Shown one piece after another: positions 21,634 through 29,069 of a stretch of DNA of 29,069 nucleotides. This DNA is from a virus, in the IMG/VR virus record IMGVR_UViG_3300025127_000183, positions 1 through 29,069 of that record. One strand, written 5' to 3'. Position numbers and translations under genes: made by a program. The notes under the pieces are model-generated. The model did no database searches. It saw only the letters and a program-made list of their open reading frames with translations, and was not told the origin of the DNA. Each line of letters opens with the position of its first letter. Within the stretch, counting starts at the first letter, position 1.

Positions 21634-24471
21634 TTACGCAACAAGAACATTACCAGCAGCATTACCACGACCTAAGATGTAAAAAGTTAAATCTTGGTCT
21701 TCTCCTCCAGTATTATCTCCTGTGGCGACTAAGGTTGCAGTATTATTATTTTCAGTTATGGAATATGTAATATTATGAATTGAACCTCTTATTACTTTAT
21801 CGTCTTGAGCTAATGAAGCTTGTGTTATATTAGTGCCACTTCCATGAAAAGCTAAATAAACTTTTGATAACTGTGCTCCTGCTGGATTTGTATTGTCTCT
21901 TCTGAAAACCGTTATTTCAAAAGAGGAGGTTCCCCAATTATCAAACGTAAGAATATTTGTTGCAGAAGTGGACATGGTATAGGCTCTACTTAAAACAAAA
22001 GTTTTTACAGTAGCTCCAGTTCCTGTATCAGTATTTGATTGGGCTATATTTCCAGCAATATGAATTAAACAGCCCGTAATCCCAACAGTGGTTCCTATTA
22101 ATACTTTTTGGTTATCTCGAATTCTTAAGGCTTCACTACCAGCAGTTTCAACAGAAACAGTATCAACAGCAGGGAATCTTATACAAGTATCGGTATCTCC
22201 ATCATGAATTAGTTTATCCGGAAATTCCATATTACTATTATTTAATAGTGATACCGTTCCATCAGCACTTATTCTTAATCTTCCCTGTACACTAGTAGCA
22301 CCTGCGGATCTTGTTTTAAAAGTCAGACGCATTGGCATATCACCATCCGCTGGAGTTCCTTCTACTTCGCCAAGAATACTTGCACCAGTTTCATAAGAGT
22401 CGCCATCATAACCTCGCCATAAAATATCCCCAACATCATCACCATTTTGAACTATAGCTGGTGTTCCAGCACCTCTTGCTTTTTCAAATCGAATGTTAGC
22501 ATCGTTACCATTACTTACCGTAGAACGAACTGTTAAATGGTTTCCAACAGTATCTTCAATTAGTGCATCACCATGTACATGGAGAGTTTGTTCTGGAATA
22601 TTTGTAGCAATTCCAACATTTCCTGCGGATGTTATCCTCATTCTTTCAGTAATACTTCCTGAACCATCAGCAGTAGTATGAAATACTAATCTTCCTGGTG
22701 TATCGTTACCACTAGCTGTGCCATCTACTCTCGCTTCTATAGCAGCAGACTGATTAGCTAAATCCGTTCCATCATTTGCACAGAATCTTATTATTCCAAT
22801 TTGATCACCAGTCTGTACTACAGTATTACTTGAAGCTGCACCTCTATTTTTAGCAAATAAAAGATTTGCCCCACCAGTATCAGCTGAGTTTCTCCGTATT
22901 TGTATGCAACTACCAGCAGCAGTTGTTCCACCTATTTGTAATTGTGCATTTAGATTAGCAGCAGCTCTTTCAACATTATCACCAATAAGAACTCTGCTTG
23001 AAGAAGTTGCACGGAAACTTTCTGCTGCACTACCACTTCCACCTGTAAAAAATACTAATCCATCAGAATTCTGTATAATTCTGCAATCAAAATCTTCACC
23101 ACTATCAGTGGAAAAATCAATAAATGGAGTTGTACCTTTTATTTCAATTGATCCAGTATCATTTATAAGAACATGTGCTCCTGAAGAACCAGCAAGAATG
23201 TCACCTACTACACTGAGCTCTTGGAGAGGTGCTGTTGTTCCTATACCTACTCTTCCATCGCTTGTTATTCTGACTCTTTCGGTTGTATCTACAAAAAATC
23301 TTATTGCACTATTTGCAATATTATTATTAAAATCAGCATAAATGTTTAAAAACCCATCAACACTTCTTATACGAGTTGTTGTATCATCATCAGATAAATC
23401 TAAATTTGCACCATCATCTGTGCTTGTGAAATGAGCTAAAGTTTGATCAGAACTCTGTACGTCAACAGTAGCAACTGGAGCATTTTTTCCAATACCAATA
23501 CGTCCTGCAGATGATATCCTCATACGCTCTACCGTGGTAGTTGAACCATCGGAAGTCGTCATGAACAAAAGGTTTCCTGGCATATCATTTGTACCTGGAG
23601 TACCATCAACTTCAGATCTTATCTGAGCAGAATTACAAAAATTACTACCATCAAATCCACTAAATAATATTTGTCCAGTTAAATCGTCATTTTGGACAGT
23701 AGTAGGGGACGCTATAGTACCTCTAGCTTTTTGGAGAATAAATCTAGGTGGGGCATTATTATCAGATATTCTTGCAAAAGATACTGCTCCAATACTTTCA
23801 TCTTCAAGTTGTATATTTGGACTAAATGAATTAGTTCCTAAACGAGTTTGTCTATTGGAGGTCTTTCCAATCAATATACGAGCTGAACTATCGAGCCTAA
23901 GTACTTCGTTACCATTAGTTTCTGCTGAAATAGTATTGCCTTGAGGAAATCTTATTTTTGTATCAGTATCTCCATTATGAATAATGCTGTCAGTAATAAT
24001 TAAATTACCACTGGAAATAGTAATTCCATTACTGTCGAAATTACCAATCTCAGTTGAGTTAGAAACAAAACCTATACTTCCTGAACCTTTTCTGTATAGG
24101 CCGGAATCTTCATCTCCGATAAAACTAACACTGGGAGCCCCCGTAGATCCTGCAGGAAAAGTACCACCTGCATTTAGATAATCAGCAGTTGCATATATTA
24201 TTCCAAAAAAGTTTGCATTACTATCTGGAGCAGAACTAAAAACTATATTTGTTCCAACTAAATTAAAACCTTCAGCTCCGGTAGGATCAGGTCGTTGAAT
24301 AACTCCGCCTACTGATATTAAAACTTGCTGAGGTGATTTTGGAAAAGGTACTGGTGCAGAGCCTGCAACTTGTAAAGCAAAAGTTGTTTGAGAACCATTA
24401 AATCCAGACTTTATGTCATCAATTAATCTATAATCGTCAGCAGCACGAATAGTATTTCCAATATATGCCAT
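21634..24471 (-). CDS. Long tail fibre, 945 aa, without chaperone
   Basis: The N-terminal 90 residues are the MAYIG attachment module shared with the 176-residue protein. The body has about seven degenerate ERxRI-x-SxGxIGIGxxxP repeats (for example AGRIGIGKNAP, DGRVGIGTTAP, AGNVGIATNIP), three VDGTPGTNDMPGNLLF-like blocks and two GDTDTxIRFP blocks. All of these also occur in the S74 fibre 14 kb away. The C-terminal 110 residues are unlike the repeats (TFDNWGTSSFEITVFRRDN, AFHGSGTNITQASLAQDDKV) and may be the receptor-contact tip. There is no S74 chaperone, so folding help must come from elsewhere, perhaps the APC-like protein upstream. Confidence 0.85.
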   Translation of the reverse strand: MAYIGNTIRAADDYRLIDDIKSGFNGSQTTFALQVAGSAPVPFPKSPQQVLISVGGVIQRPDPTGAEGFNLVGTNIVFSSAPDSNANFFGIIYATADYLNAGGTFPAGSTGAPSVSFIGDEDSGLYRKGSGSIGFVSNSTEIGNFDSNGITISSGNLIITDSIIHNGDTDTKIRFPQGNTISAETNGNEVLRLDSSARILIGKTSNRQTRLGTNSFSPNIQLEDESIGAVSFARISDNNAPPRFILQKARGTIASPTTVQNDDLTGQILFSGFDGSNFCNSAQIRSEVDGTPGTNDMPGNLLFMTTSDGSTTTVERMRISSAGRIGIGKNAPVATVDVQSSDQTLAHFTSTDDGANLDLSDDDTTTRIRSVDGFLNIYADFNNNIANSAIRFFVDTTERVRITSDGRVGIGTTAPLQELSVVGDILAGSSGAHVLINDTGSIEIKGTTPFIDFSTDSGEDFDCRIIQNSDGLVFFTGGSGSAAESFRATSSSRVLIGDNVERAAANLNAQLQIGGTTAAGSCIQIRRNSADTGGANLLFAKNRGAASSNTVVQTGDQIGIIRFCANDGTDLANQSAAIEARVDGTASGNDTPGRLVFHTTADGSGSITERMRITSAGNVGIATNIPEQTLHVHGDALIEDTVGNHLTVRSTVSNGNDANIRFEKARGAGTPAIVQNGDDVGDILWRGYDGDSYETGASILGEVEGTPADGDMPMRLTFKTRSAGATSVQGRLRISADGTVSLLNNSNMEFPDKLIHDGDTDTCIRFPAVDTVSVETAGSEALRIRDNQKVLIGTTVGITGCLIHIAGNIAQSNTDTGTGATVKTFVLSRAYTMSTSATNILTFDNWGTSSFEITVFRRDNTNPAGAQLSKVYLAFHGSGTNITQASLAQDDKVIRGSIHNITYSITENNNTATLVATGDNTGGEDQDLTFYILGRGNAAGNVLVA

Positions 24472-24536
24472 AACAGATTAATCTAAAACCTTCTTGAATA
24501 CTTTAATTATTTTAAGCTCAGTAAATATGAGAACTT

Positions 24537-24854
24537 TTAGAAGTTAGGTCCGGCAGTGGATGGTTGTGTCGGCCAAATAATATCTCTTAAATATGAATAT
24601 TTTTGAGGAATATCTCTTAAATTTTGTCTATATACAGACCATTGTGCTTGATCAACACTACATCCAGAAACTACAGTCCAGTCGGTTGACTTCAGGATAT
24701 AATCTCTTTTTTTTCTAACATTCTCCCATGTGGAATCATCAAGTTCTAAAACTTTTTCTCCATAAACTATTATCTCAATAGCCTCTACTTTTGCCTTTAA
24801 GACTTTAAAATCTGCAGATAAATTTACTAAATCATTATTTGATGTTAATCCCAT
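24537..24854 (-). CDS. Phage tail-fibre assembly/APC-like chaperone protein
   Basis: A 105-residue protein with the pattern of the phage tail assembly chaperone-like family (Phage_tail_APC): KKRDYILKSTDWTV, then QAQWSVYRQNLRDIPQK and a final WPTQP. The family feature is LRxxRxxxLxxTDW followed by W-x2-YRQxLRDIPxQ and WPxxP. It is thought to help assemble or attach tail fibres; direct evidence is limited. The N-terminal 30 residues form a helix likely to dimerise. It lies directly upstream (in transcription) of the 945-residue fibre. Confidence 0.8.
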   Translation of the reverse strand: MGLTSNNDLVNLSADFKVLKAKVEAIEIIVYGEKVLELDDSTWENVRKKRDYILKSTDWTVVSGCSVDQAQWSVYRQNLRDIPQKYSYLRDIIWPTQPSTAGPNF

Positions 24855-24855
24855 G

Positions 24856-25197
24856 TTAGGTCTGCTCTAAATAACTTACACAAACATCTATTGCACTAGA
24901 AGTATCAGTCCTTACTCTTAAAACATCACTAGATTCCATAATTACTTTAGACCCACTTATTAATTCAAGTGATGATCCTGCTGGTATAGGAGCATTTCTT
25001 AAAAGAAATACATCATCTCCCGTGTTAGTTACTAAAAACACATCAACATCAGCAGTAGCCCCTGTTTTATTGGCAACTAAAATACTCAAAAGAACTAAAG
25101 TAGCAGAACCACCAGCTGATAAAACATTTGCATTTGAGCTGGTATGTGAATCTGTTACACAACTTGATTTTGTGTCAACTTTGAACGTGTTTGCCAT
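24856..25197 (-). CDS. Small beta-rich virion protein, 113 aa
   Basis: A 113-residue protein with Ser/Thr-rich strands (LSAGGSATLVLLSILVANKT, then ADVDVFLVTNTGDDVFLLRN) and a KVIMESSDVLRVRTDTSS segment, the form of phage virion beta-sandwich proteins. There is no signal peptide and no membrane helix. It is separated by one base from each neighbour, so it clearly belongs to the tail operon. A head-tail or fibre decoration is plausible; no family is named. Confidence 0.65.
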   Translation of the reverse strand: MANTFKVDTKSSCVTDSHTSSNANVLSAGGSATLVLLSILVANKTGATADVDVFLVTNTGDDVFLLRNAPIPAGSSLELISGSKVIMESSDVLRVRTDTSSAIDVCVSYLEQT

Positions 25198-25198
25198 A

Positions 25199-25603
25199 TT
25201 ATCCTAAAGCAATAATTAATGCTAAGTTTTCTCCAGAATCGAAGTTACCATTTACAGTCAAAGATCCATTAACTTGGACATTACCTGTAAAGGTAGAAGC
25301 TCCGCTGGAATCTATTCTAAGCTGAATAGACCCACCAGTCACAAAAGCTAATTCATCAGAAGCTGGACTGATTAAACCTGTATTCGCATCTCCTGAAAAT
25401 TTTAAAGCACAGTTCGATGTTGAACCTCTTTCAAATTGTGAATTTGTACCGTCTTGTCTAAGTAAAGGAAATCCACCATTTGTAATTGCGTCATGAACTA
25501 CAACCGTTTTTATAGTGGTATCTACGGTTACTTCTCCATCAGCACCTTTAAAAATCGAGTGCTCGTTTGTTGTTCCTCTTCTGAATTGAACTTGGGTTGC
25601 CAT
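25199..25603 (-). CDS. Mtd_N-like fibre attachment protein, 134 aa
   Basis: The first 45 residues (TQVQFRRGTTNEHSIFKGAD, then GEVTVDTTIKTVVVHDA) match the N-terminal domain of major tropism determinant-type fibre proteins (Mtd_N): a QFRRGT start, a GEVTVD core and a VVHD turn. This domain is usually a trimeric attachment base. The rest contains two short beta segments typical of fibre repeats (DANTGLISPASDELAFVTGG and FTGNVQVNGSLTVNGNFDSG). It is too short for a receptor-binding tip and could be a fibre base or adaptor. The operon neighbours are the 478-residue fibre and a small virion protein. Confidence 0.8.
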   Translation of the reverse strand: MATQVQFRRGTTNEHSIFKGADGEVTVDTTIKTVVVHDAITNGGFPLLRQDGTNSQFERGSTSNCALKFSGDANTGLISPASDELAFVTGGSIQLRIDSSGASTFTGNVQVNGSLTVNGNFDSGENLALIIALG

Positions 25604-25607
25604 AATA

Positions 25608-27044
25608 CTATCCTAATGCCACTGCTATTGCAGTTGCAAAACTTTCAGTAGCTATAGTTGAATCTACAGCCACTGTTACTTGGTTTCCAGAAGCACTGGT
25701 ATCTATCCCAGTACCACCTGAAACCTGTAAAACTTCTGAATCTAAATCAATAGCAATTGTTCCAGAATCGGTAGTTATGTCAAGATCTTCAGCAGTTATC
25801 TGAGCTTGAACATAAGCCTGTGTTGCTATTGTTCCATTAGCATCAGGAGCAGTTAACGTGCGTGTAGTGCTTCCTGATATTCCAGAACATTCAAAAGCTA
25901 GTTGTTTTGTGTTATCTGAATTATCTCTAATTCTAAATCCACTATCATTTGTAATGATGGAGGTAGAGGTTAATGAAGCTAATCCAGTAAAAGTTGTAGC
26001 ACTTCCTCCTAAAGAAATAGCGGTGCTACCTATTGTTACTGCGCTGTTAGCTAATTGAGAATTTGGTATAGAGCTTGTTCCAAACTGACCAGTTCCACTA
26101 TTATAAGTTAATCCTGATCCACCAGATACGCTTAAAGATCCAAGTAAAACTACGGTTCCAGCTGCATCCGGGAATGTAATAGTTCTATCGGCTGTTGGAT
26201 TAGTTACAGTAAGAGTTGTTTCGAAATCATTTGCACTAGATCCCTCAAAAACTATATTTCCACTTTCAATTTTTATTGAGTTTGCAGCATCAGCCGACCC
26301 AGAAATTAATGTAGTTCCAACTAATGTTGTAGAAGTTAGAGAAGATAAACCAGCAAATGTAGTTACTGTTCCTCCAAGACTAATAGAAGTTGATCCAATA
26401 GTGACAGCAGAGTTAGCTAAATTACTGTTAGCAATTGAAGATGCTGTAGATAATATTGTTCCAGTTTCATTTGGTAAAGTTAAAGTTTTATCTCCCCCTG
26501 TCGCATCAGCTGCTGTGAGTATTGTCTCATTTGCATCTGCTGTAGATCCTTCAAAGGTAATATTTCCGTTAGCTAACTTTATAGAGTTTGCTGCATCAGA
26601 CACACCTGATATTAATGTTGTAGAAGCTAAAGAAGTTAAACCTGTAAAAGTTCCTTGACTAGCTCCAAGAGAAATACTGGTGCTTCCAATAGTAACTGCT
26701 GAGTTAGCTAATTGTCCGTTAGGTATTGCACTTGTGCCAAATTCTCCAGTGCTTGAGTCATATGATAATCCAGATCCAGAAGCAACACTAAAATGTGCTC
26801 TAGCTTCAGAGGCTGACGGACCTGTATATGTAATTACGCCTGAAGTACTGTTATAACCTAGTGATCCATCTCCACCACTATCTGTGACTGATATCGCTCC
26901 TCTAGCTCTAGAATTTGTGAAGTATTGATTTGTACCTTCACTTAAATCAGTTGTACTATTTCCAGCAAAATCTAATTTATCAGAAGAAGAATTTAACTCC
27001 TGAAATAAACCAGAAACTAATACAAGTGACTTTCTCGTTGCCAT
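25608..27044 (-). CDS. Tail-fibre protein with internal SNLANSAV repeats, 478 aa
   Basis: A Gly/Ser/Thr-rich 478-residue fibre shaft. Its repeat units contain LANSAVTIGSTSISLGG followed by a TFTGLxSLxSTT stretch, three times, alternating with NSIKLANGNITFEGS-like and TLTLPNETGTIL blocks. Residues 35-90 have the cyanophage-type FTNSRARGAISVTDSGGDGS segment. There is no S74 or peptidase domain. The repeats point to a trimeric beta-helical or triple-beta shaft. Its C-terminal 60 residues (about TIAIDLDSEVLQVSGGTGID) may be the tip. Upstream on the minus strand is an AAAATAAATATAA element. Confidence 0.8.
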   Translation of the reverse strand: MATRKSLVLVSGLFQELNSSSDKLDFAGNSTTDLSEGTNQYFTNSRARGAISVTDSGGDGSLGYNSTSGVITYTGPSASEARAHFSVASGSGLSYDSSTGEFGTSAIPNGQLANSAVTIGSTSISLGASQGTFTGLTSLASTTLISGVSDAANSIKLANGNITFEGSTADANETILTAADATGGDKTLTLPNETGTILSTASSIANSNLANSAVTIGSTSISLGGTVTTFAGLSSLTSTTLVGTTLISGSADAANSIKIESGNIVFEGSSANDFETTLTVTNPTADRTITFPDAAGTVVLLGSLSVSGGSGLTYNSGTGQFGTSSIPNSQLANSAVTIGSTAISLGGSATTFTGLASLTSTSIITNDSGFRIRDNSDNTKQLAFECSGISGSTTRTLTAPDANGTIATQAYVQAQITAEDLDITTDSGTIAIDLDSEVLQVSGGTGIDTSASGNQVTVAVDSTIATESFATAIAVALG

Positions 27045-27082
27045 TTTACGCTCATGAACAATTCAAATAAATGAACTGCTAA

Positions 27083-27095
27083 TTATATTTATTTT
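27083..27095 (-). promoter_or_regulatory. Late-promoter-like AAAATAAATATAA motif
   Basis: On the minus strand, 39 bases before the start of the 478-residue fibre, AAAATAAATATAA resembles the TATAAATA box of T4-like late promoters. A near copy stands before the 28105 gene and a weaker one before the 21581 gene. Distances to the starts differ, and AT-rich DNA makes chance matches likely. Confidence 0.3.
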
Positions 27096-27110
27096 ACTTT
27101 CTCTAAACTG

Positions 27111-27575
27111 TCAGCTTAAAAGAATTGGAGTTTCTATTTTTATAATGAATTGACCAGTAGAACCAGCCTCTCCTAATCTAGTTAAGTAATTACCAGATCC
27201 TGTAGGAGGTGTCTCAGTTATAGAACCTGCAGAACTTGTTGATAAAAAATAATCATTACCAAAATTTAAACCTGATGTTGCAATTATTCCTCTGACTAAA
27301 ACTCGAATTTGTGAACCAGATGTTTCGGTTGTTTCAGCAAATCCTGCTACTTTAGCTTTATCAAAAGTATCATTTCCTATCGCTTTGCCAATAAATCCAT
27401 CTGAAGATCTTGCATAAACTGCATCTCCCTGTGTTACATTTTCAAATGCTGTAGTAATATATCCGGTAACTTTTGAAACTGGTTCACCTGTAAAAGTAGA
27501 TTTAAAATCTAATAAAGCTTCCGTTAAACCTTGAGCATTAGGTTCATAAGGCTCATAATTTTTTACAATTGCCAT
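27111..27575 (-). CDS. Paralogous tail-module protein B, 154 aa
   Basis: A 154-residue protein related to the one immediately upstream. Shared stretches are YEPxxxGL near the start, TAFENVTQGDAVYARSSDG-type turn, VxGFAET/NAD, and the end TxxxSAGSITxTPPxxxGxxxxRLGEA followed by IKIETPILLS. The spacing and repeats suggest a beta-barrel domain with a shared ancestor by tandem duplication. Small Ala/Gly-rich repeats suggest a spike or fibre piece rather than an enzyme. Its start overlaps the stop of the upstream paralogue by one base. Confidence 0.75.
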   Translation of the reverse strand: MAIVKNYEPYEPNAQGLTEALLDFKSTFTGEPVSKVTGYITTAFENVTQGDAVYARSSDGFIGKAIGNDTFDKAKVAGFAETTETSGSQIRVLVRGIIATSGLNFGNDYFLSTSSAGSITETPPTGSGNYLTRLGEAGSTGQFIIKIETPILLS

Positions 27576-28105
27576 TAACTTAATTTTATAGGAGGTTCAA
27601 TTTGAATAGCTAAAGAGGTTGACGTGGCAGCCTCTCCTAATCGAACTACAGCTTGGCCTGCAGTTGATGGAGGTGTAAGAGTTATTGAACCAGCAGTGCT
27701 AGGAGATAAAAAATATAAATCCCCTGCATCTAATCCAGTCATAGATTTTATACCAACCACTATAACTTTTACAATCGAATTAGCAGTTGCATCTGCATTT
27801 GCAAATCCTACAACCACAGCATTCTCTAATAATCCGTTTGAAGCACTAGCTTTACCAACTTGGCCATCAGATGTCCTCATAAATAATGCATCTCCTTCAC
27901 TTATATTTTCAAACGCTGTAGCATCAAAACCTACTTGCAGAGGAGCAAATTTTGGAAACCCTTCTTTAACATCAACTACCGCATCGACTAACCCTCTATA
28001 ATTAGGTTCATAGGGTTGACGAGTCATTGTAAAATTATTAGCTATCATTAAATCTCTTAAAACGGAAATAGCTCCTTCTATATTAGGTTCGTAAGCAGTT
28101 GACAT
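27575..28105 (-). CDS. Paralogous tail-module protein A, 176 aa
   Basis: A 176-residue protein with two copies of a YEPN motif (AYEPNIEGAISV and PYEPNYRGLVDAV) at the N-terminus, then the same core as its neighbour: FENISEGDALFMRTSDGQVG, VVVGFANADATANSIVKVIV, LDAGDLYFLSPSTAGSITLT and QAVVRLGEAATS. The pair form a tandem duplication. The function is unknown; the surrounding fibre genes make a tail or fibre role likely. An AAAATAAATATTAA element lies upstream on the minus strand. Confidence 0.75.
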   Translation of the reverse strand: MSTAYEPNIEGAISVLRDLMIANNFTMTRQPYEPNYRGLVDAVVDVKEGFPKFAPLQVGFDATAFENISEGDALFMRTSDGQVGKASASNGLLENAVVVGFANADATANSIVKVIVVGIKSMTGLDAGDLYFLSPSTAGSITLTPPSTAGQAVVRLGEAATSTSLAIQIEPPIKLS

Positions 28106-28117
28106 AATTTACCTTTA

Positions 28118-28131
28118 TTAATATTTATTTT
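28118..28131 (-). promoter_or_regulatory. Late-promoter-like AAAATAAATATTAA motif
   Basis: On the minus strand this AT-rich element starts 13 bases upstream of the ATG of the 176-residue protein and is followed by an AAAGG ribosome-site-like tract at 28112-28116. It matches the element before the 478-residue fibre in its first ten bases. It may be a late promoter; the separation from the start is short, so an alternative is a leader-less or purely AT-rich spacer. Confidence 0.3.
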
Positions 28132-28159
28132 AAACTGTGCCTAATATTATAATAGAGAT

Positions 28160-28405
28160 ATGGAACCTCAAGTAATCGCAGCAATAATTTCTGGAAGTAT
28201 CGGTGCATTTGCTGGTATTAGTAGAGCTTTGGCTAGTTTTAATAAAAAACTAGACAGAAGATTTGATAGAATCCAAAGAGAGGTAGATGATTTAAAAAAT
28301 AGTGTTATTCATGATTATGTTTTAAAAGAAGATTTTTTAAGAGAAATGCAGGCAGTTCATACCAAATTAGATAGAATACTTGATCACTTACTCAATCATC
28401 CTTAA
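28160..28405 (+). CDS. Small membrane/coiled-coil protein, plus strand, 81 aa
   Basis: A lone plus-strand gene in the minus-strand tail module. An N-terminal hydrophobic segment (VIAAIISGSIGAFAGISRAL, about 5-24) is followed by a charged coiled coil (RRFDRIQREVDDLKN, about 32-50) and a C-terminal helix (LREMQAVHTKLDRIL). Topology is one membrane helix and a cytoplasmic coiled coil; I recall similar proteins in cyanophages, without a defined role. Holin-like or membrane-spacer function is a guess. The stop shares TTAA with the stop of the convergent minus-strand gene, leaving no spacer. Confidence 0.7.
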   Translation: MEPQVIAAIISGSIGAFAGISRALASFNKKLDRRFDRIQREVDDLKNSVIHDYVLKEDFLREMQAVHTKLDRILDHLLNHP

Positions 28406-28827
28406 ACATTTATCCAAGATGTTGATGATGCTCTATACATAATTAACTGACTTGCATTTGAATCATAATGTAATTGTCCATCAACAGGATTAGCCGGTTG
28501 TCCTGCAGATATTGATACTACAGCTTTTACAGTTTGAAAAGATGATCCATCATGTATTTTAAATATGTGTGTGCTGGCAGTGTCTAACCAAGTTTCCCCT
28601 TTACTAGAAGATGTAAAACCAGCTGCAGAAGTGTTAGGTGCTGTACTTCCAATATGAACTGGACCTACTTTAATTAAACCAGTGCTAGGAGAAGCTACAT
28701 TATCAGCAAAAAATAATCCTGGACTTGTACTATTATTATTTAAAGCAAGTTCACCAGCACCTAATCTTGTAGGAAATGGTCTATCATTAGCCGTGCTTGA
28801 TCTTCTTGTTTGAATTTGAACTGCCAT
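28402..28827 (-). CDS. Fibre/tail attachment protein, QTRRSS type, 141 aa
   Basis: A 141-residue protein with an N-terminal stretch QIQTRRSSTANDRPFPTRLG, then AGELALNNNS and a short FFAD turn, the form of an attachment domain related to, but distinct from, the Mtd_N-like base at 25199. The C-terminal half has two strand-turn-strand segments (GETWLDTASTHIFKIHDGSS and GQPANPVDGQLHYDSNASQL) that are typical of phage tail tip domains. A strong Shine-Dalgarno GGAGG lies eight bases upstream of the ATG. No enzymatic motif is seen. Confidence 0.75.
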   Translation of the reverse strand: MAVQIQTRRSSTANDRPFPTRLGAGELALNNNSTSPGLFFADNVASPSTGLIKVGPVHIGSTAPNTSAAGFTSSSKGETWLDTASTHIFKIHDGSSFQTVKAVVSISAGQPANPVDGQLHYDSNASQLIMYRASSTSWINV

Positions 28828-28829
28828 AA

Positions 28830-29069
28830 TTAATCCTCCACATTAATATATAATCCTGCATCTACTACTGTATCTTGAGCAGTATTTGGAGTATAAGTGC
28901 TTGCATCAAGATCACTAGTTTTTACAGCAGAATCTATTAGTTCTCCATTTATATAATCTCCTGCATTAATCAAACCAGATTCAAAAATATCAGTAAATTC
29001 AATAAGTGGTTTATTTATTATTCCAAATTTAATATCATCTAAAACAGTTGGAGATTTATTAAATAATTT
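28830..29069 (-). CDS. Partial tail-module protein, C-terminus only
   Basis: The minus-strand frame is open from the right end of the window to a TAA at 28830-28832, giving the last 79 residues of a protein whose start lies beyond the window. It is polar and beta-rich in composition (SPTVLDDIKFGIINKPLIEF, then AGDYINGELI and AQDTVVDAGLYINVED). The repeated AGDYINGELI and AGLYINVED stretches suggest a virion protein with short strand repeats. The stop overlaps the ribosome binding region of the next gene, consistent with one tail operon. Confidence 0.7.
   Translation of the reverse strand, partial: KLFNKSPTVLDDIKFGIINKPLIEFTDIFESGLINAGDYINGELIDSAVKTSDLDASTYTPNTAQDTVVDAGLYINVED

Noticed and set aside
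22904-23341. Long plus-strand open frames inside the 945-residue fibre gene (also 27624-28001 and 6619-6912)
   Set aside because: They are antisense readings of strongly repeated fibre genes, with composition set by the sense strand and no own start signals.
25199-25603. Diversity-generating retroelement suggested by an Mtd_N-like domain
   Set aside because: No reverse transcriptase, no template/variable repeat pair with adenine-specific changes and no C-type lectin domain were found; Mtd_N is common in ordinary fibres.
1-29069. tRNA genes, CRISPR arrays, integrase or transposase
   Set aside because: No cloverleaf with a GTTCRANYC arm, no regular spaced repeats and no recombinase motifs were seen on reading both strands; small or divergent tRNAs cannot be excluded without a scan.

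Overview
The window looks like part of the genome of a lytic phage of marine picocyanobacteria (Prochlorococcus or Synechococcus). The DNA is AT-rich and genes are packed with overlapping stops and starts. There are three high-light-inducible (Hli) genes and large repeat-built tail fibres. Other short proteins have a cyanophage look. No ribosomal, tRNA, integrase or transposase gene was seen. The replication protein is a PrimPol-D5 type primase-helicase, not the separate gp41/gp61 pair of T4-like cyanophages nor the gp4 of T7-like ones. This suggests a less studied cyanophage lineage, but family assignment is open because no terminase, capsid or polymerase gene lies in the window.

Layout. (1) 39-3694, plus strand: primase-helicase, then an unusually compact run of micro-genes: three hli genes, three membrane micro-proteins of 55, 24 and 33 residues, and a cysteine-rich 55-residue protein. 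(2) 3753-7707, minus strand: a PsbN-like membrane protein, a 1058-residue fibre ending in an S74 self-cleaving chaperone domain, and two small proteins. (3) 7686-8003: a gene-poor, highly structured stretch with recurring copies of one 9-base word in both orientations. (4) 8029-13885, mostly plus strand: a duplicated-motif HNH-like protein, unknown proteins, a Dam-like adenine methyltransferase with an altered catalytic motif, and a DUF1599/Nmad1-like protein, plus one large Gly/Ser-rich minus-strand gene. (5) 13779-18141, minus strand: a GH24 lysozyme fold lacking its catalytic residues, an NblA-like protein, a 30-residue membrane peptide, a Dps-like ferritin, an HNH endonuclease and small membrane or coiled-coil proteins. 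(6) 18213-19781, plus strand: three tandem secreted proteins. (7) 19729-29069, minus strand: a tail-fibre and virion-decoration module (fibres, Mtd_N-like and APC-like accessory proteins, tandem paralogues), interrupted by one small plus-strand membrane/coiled-coil gene.

Taken together, the host-interaction genes form a light and oxidative stress set: Hli proteins (pigment binding and photoprotection), PsbN-like (photosystem II assembly and repair), NblA-like (phycobilisome breakdown adaptor) and Dps-like (iron and peroxide detoxification). They sit beside several unannotated single-helix micro-proteins that could be thylakoid-directed. Function for most small proteins is inferred from composition and context only; no database search was run.
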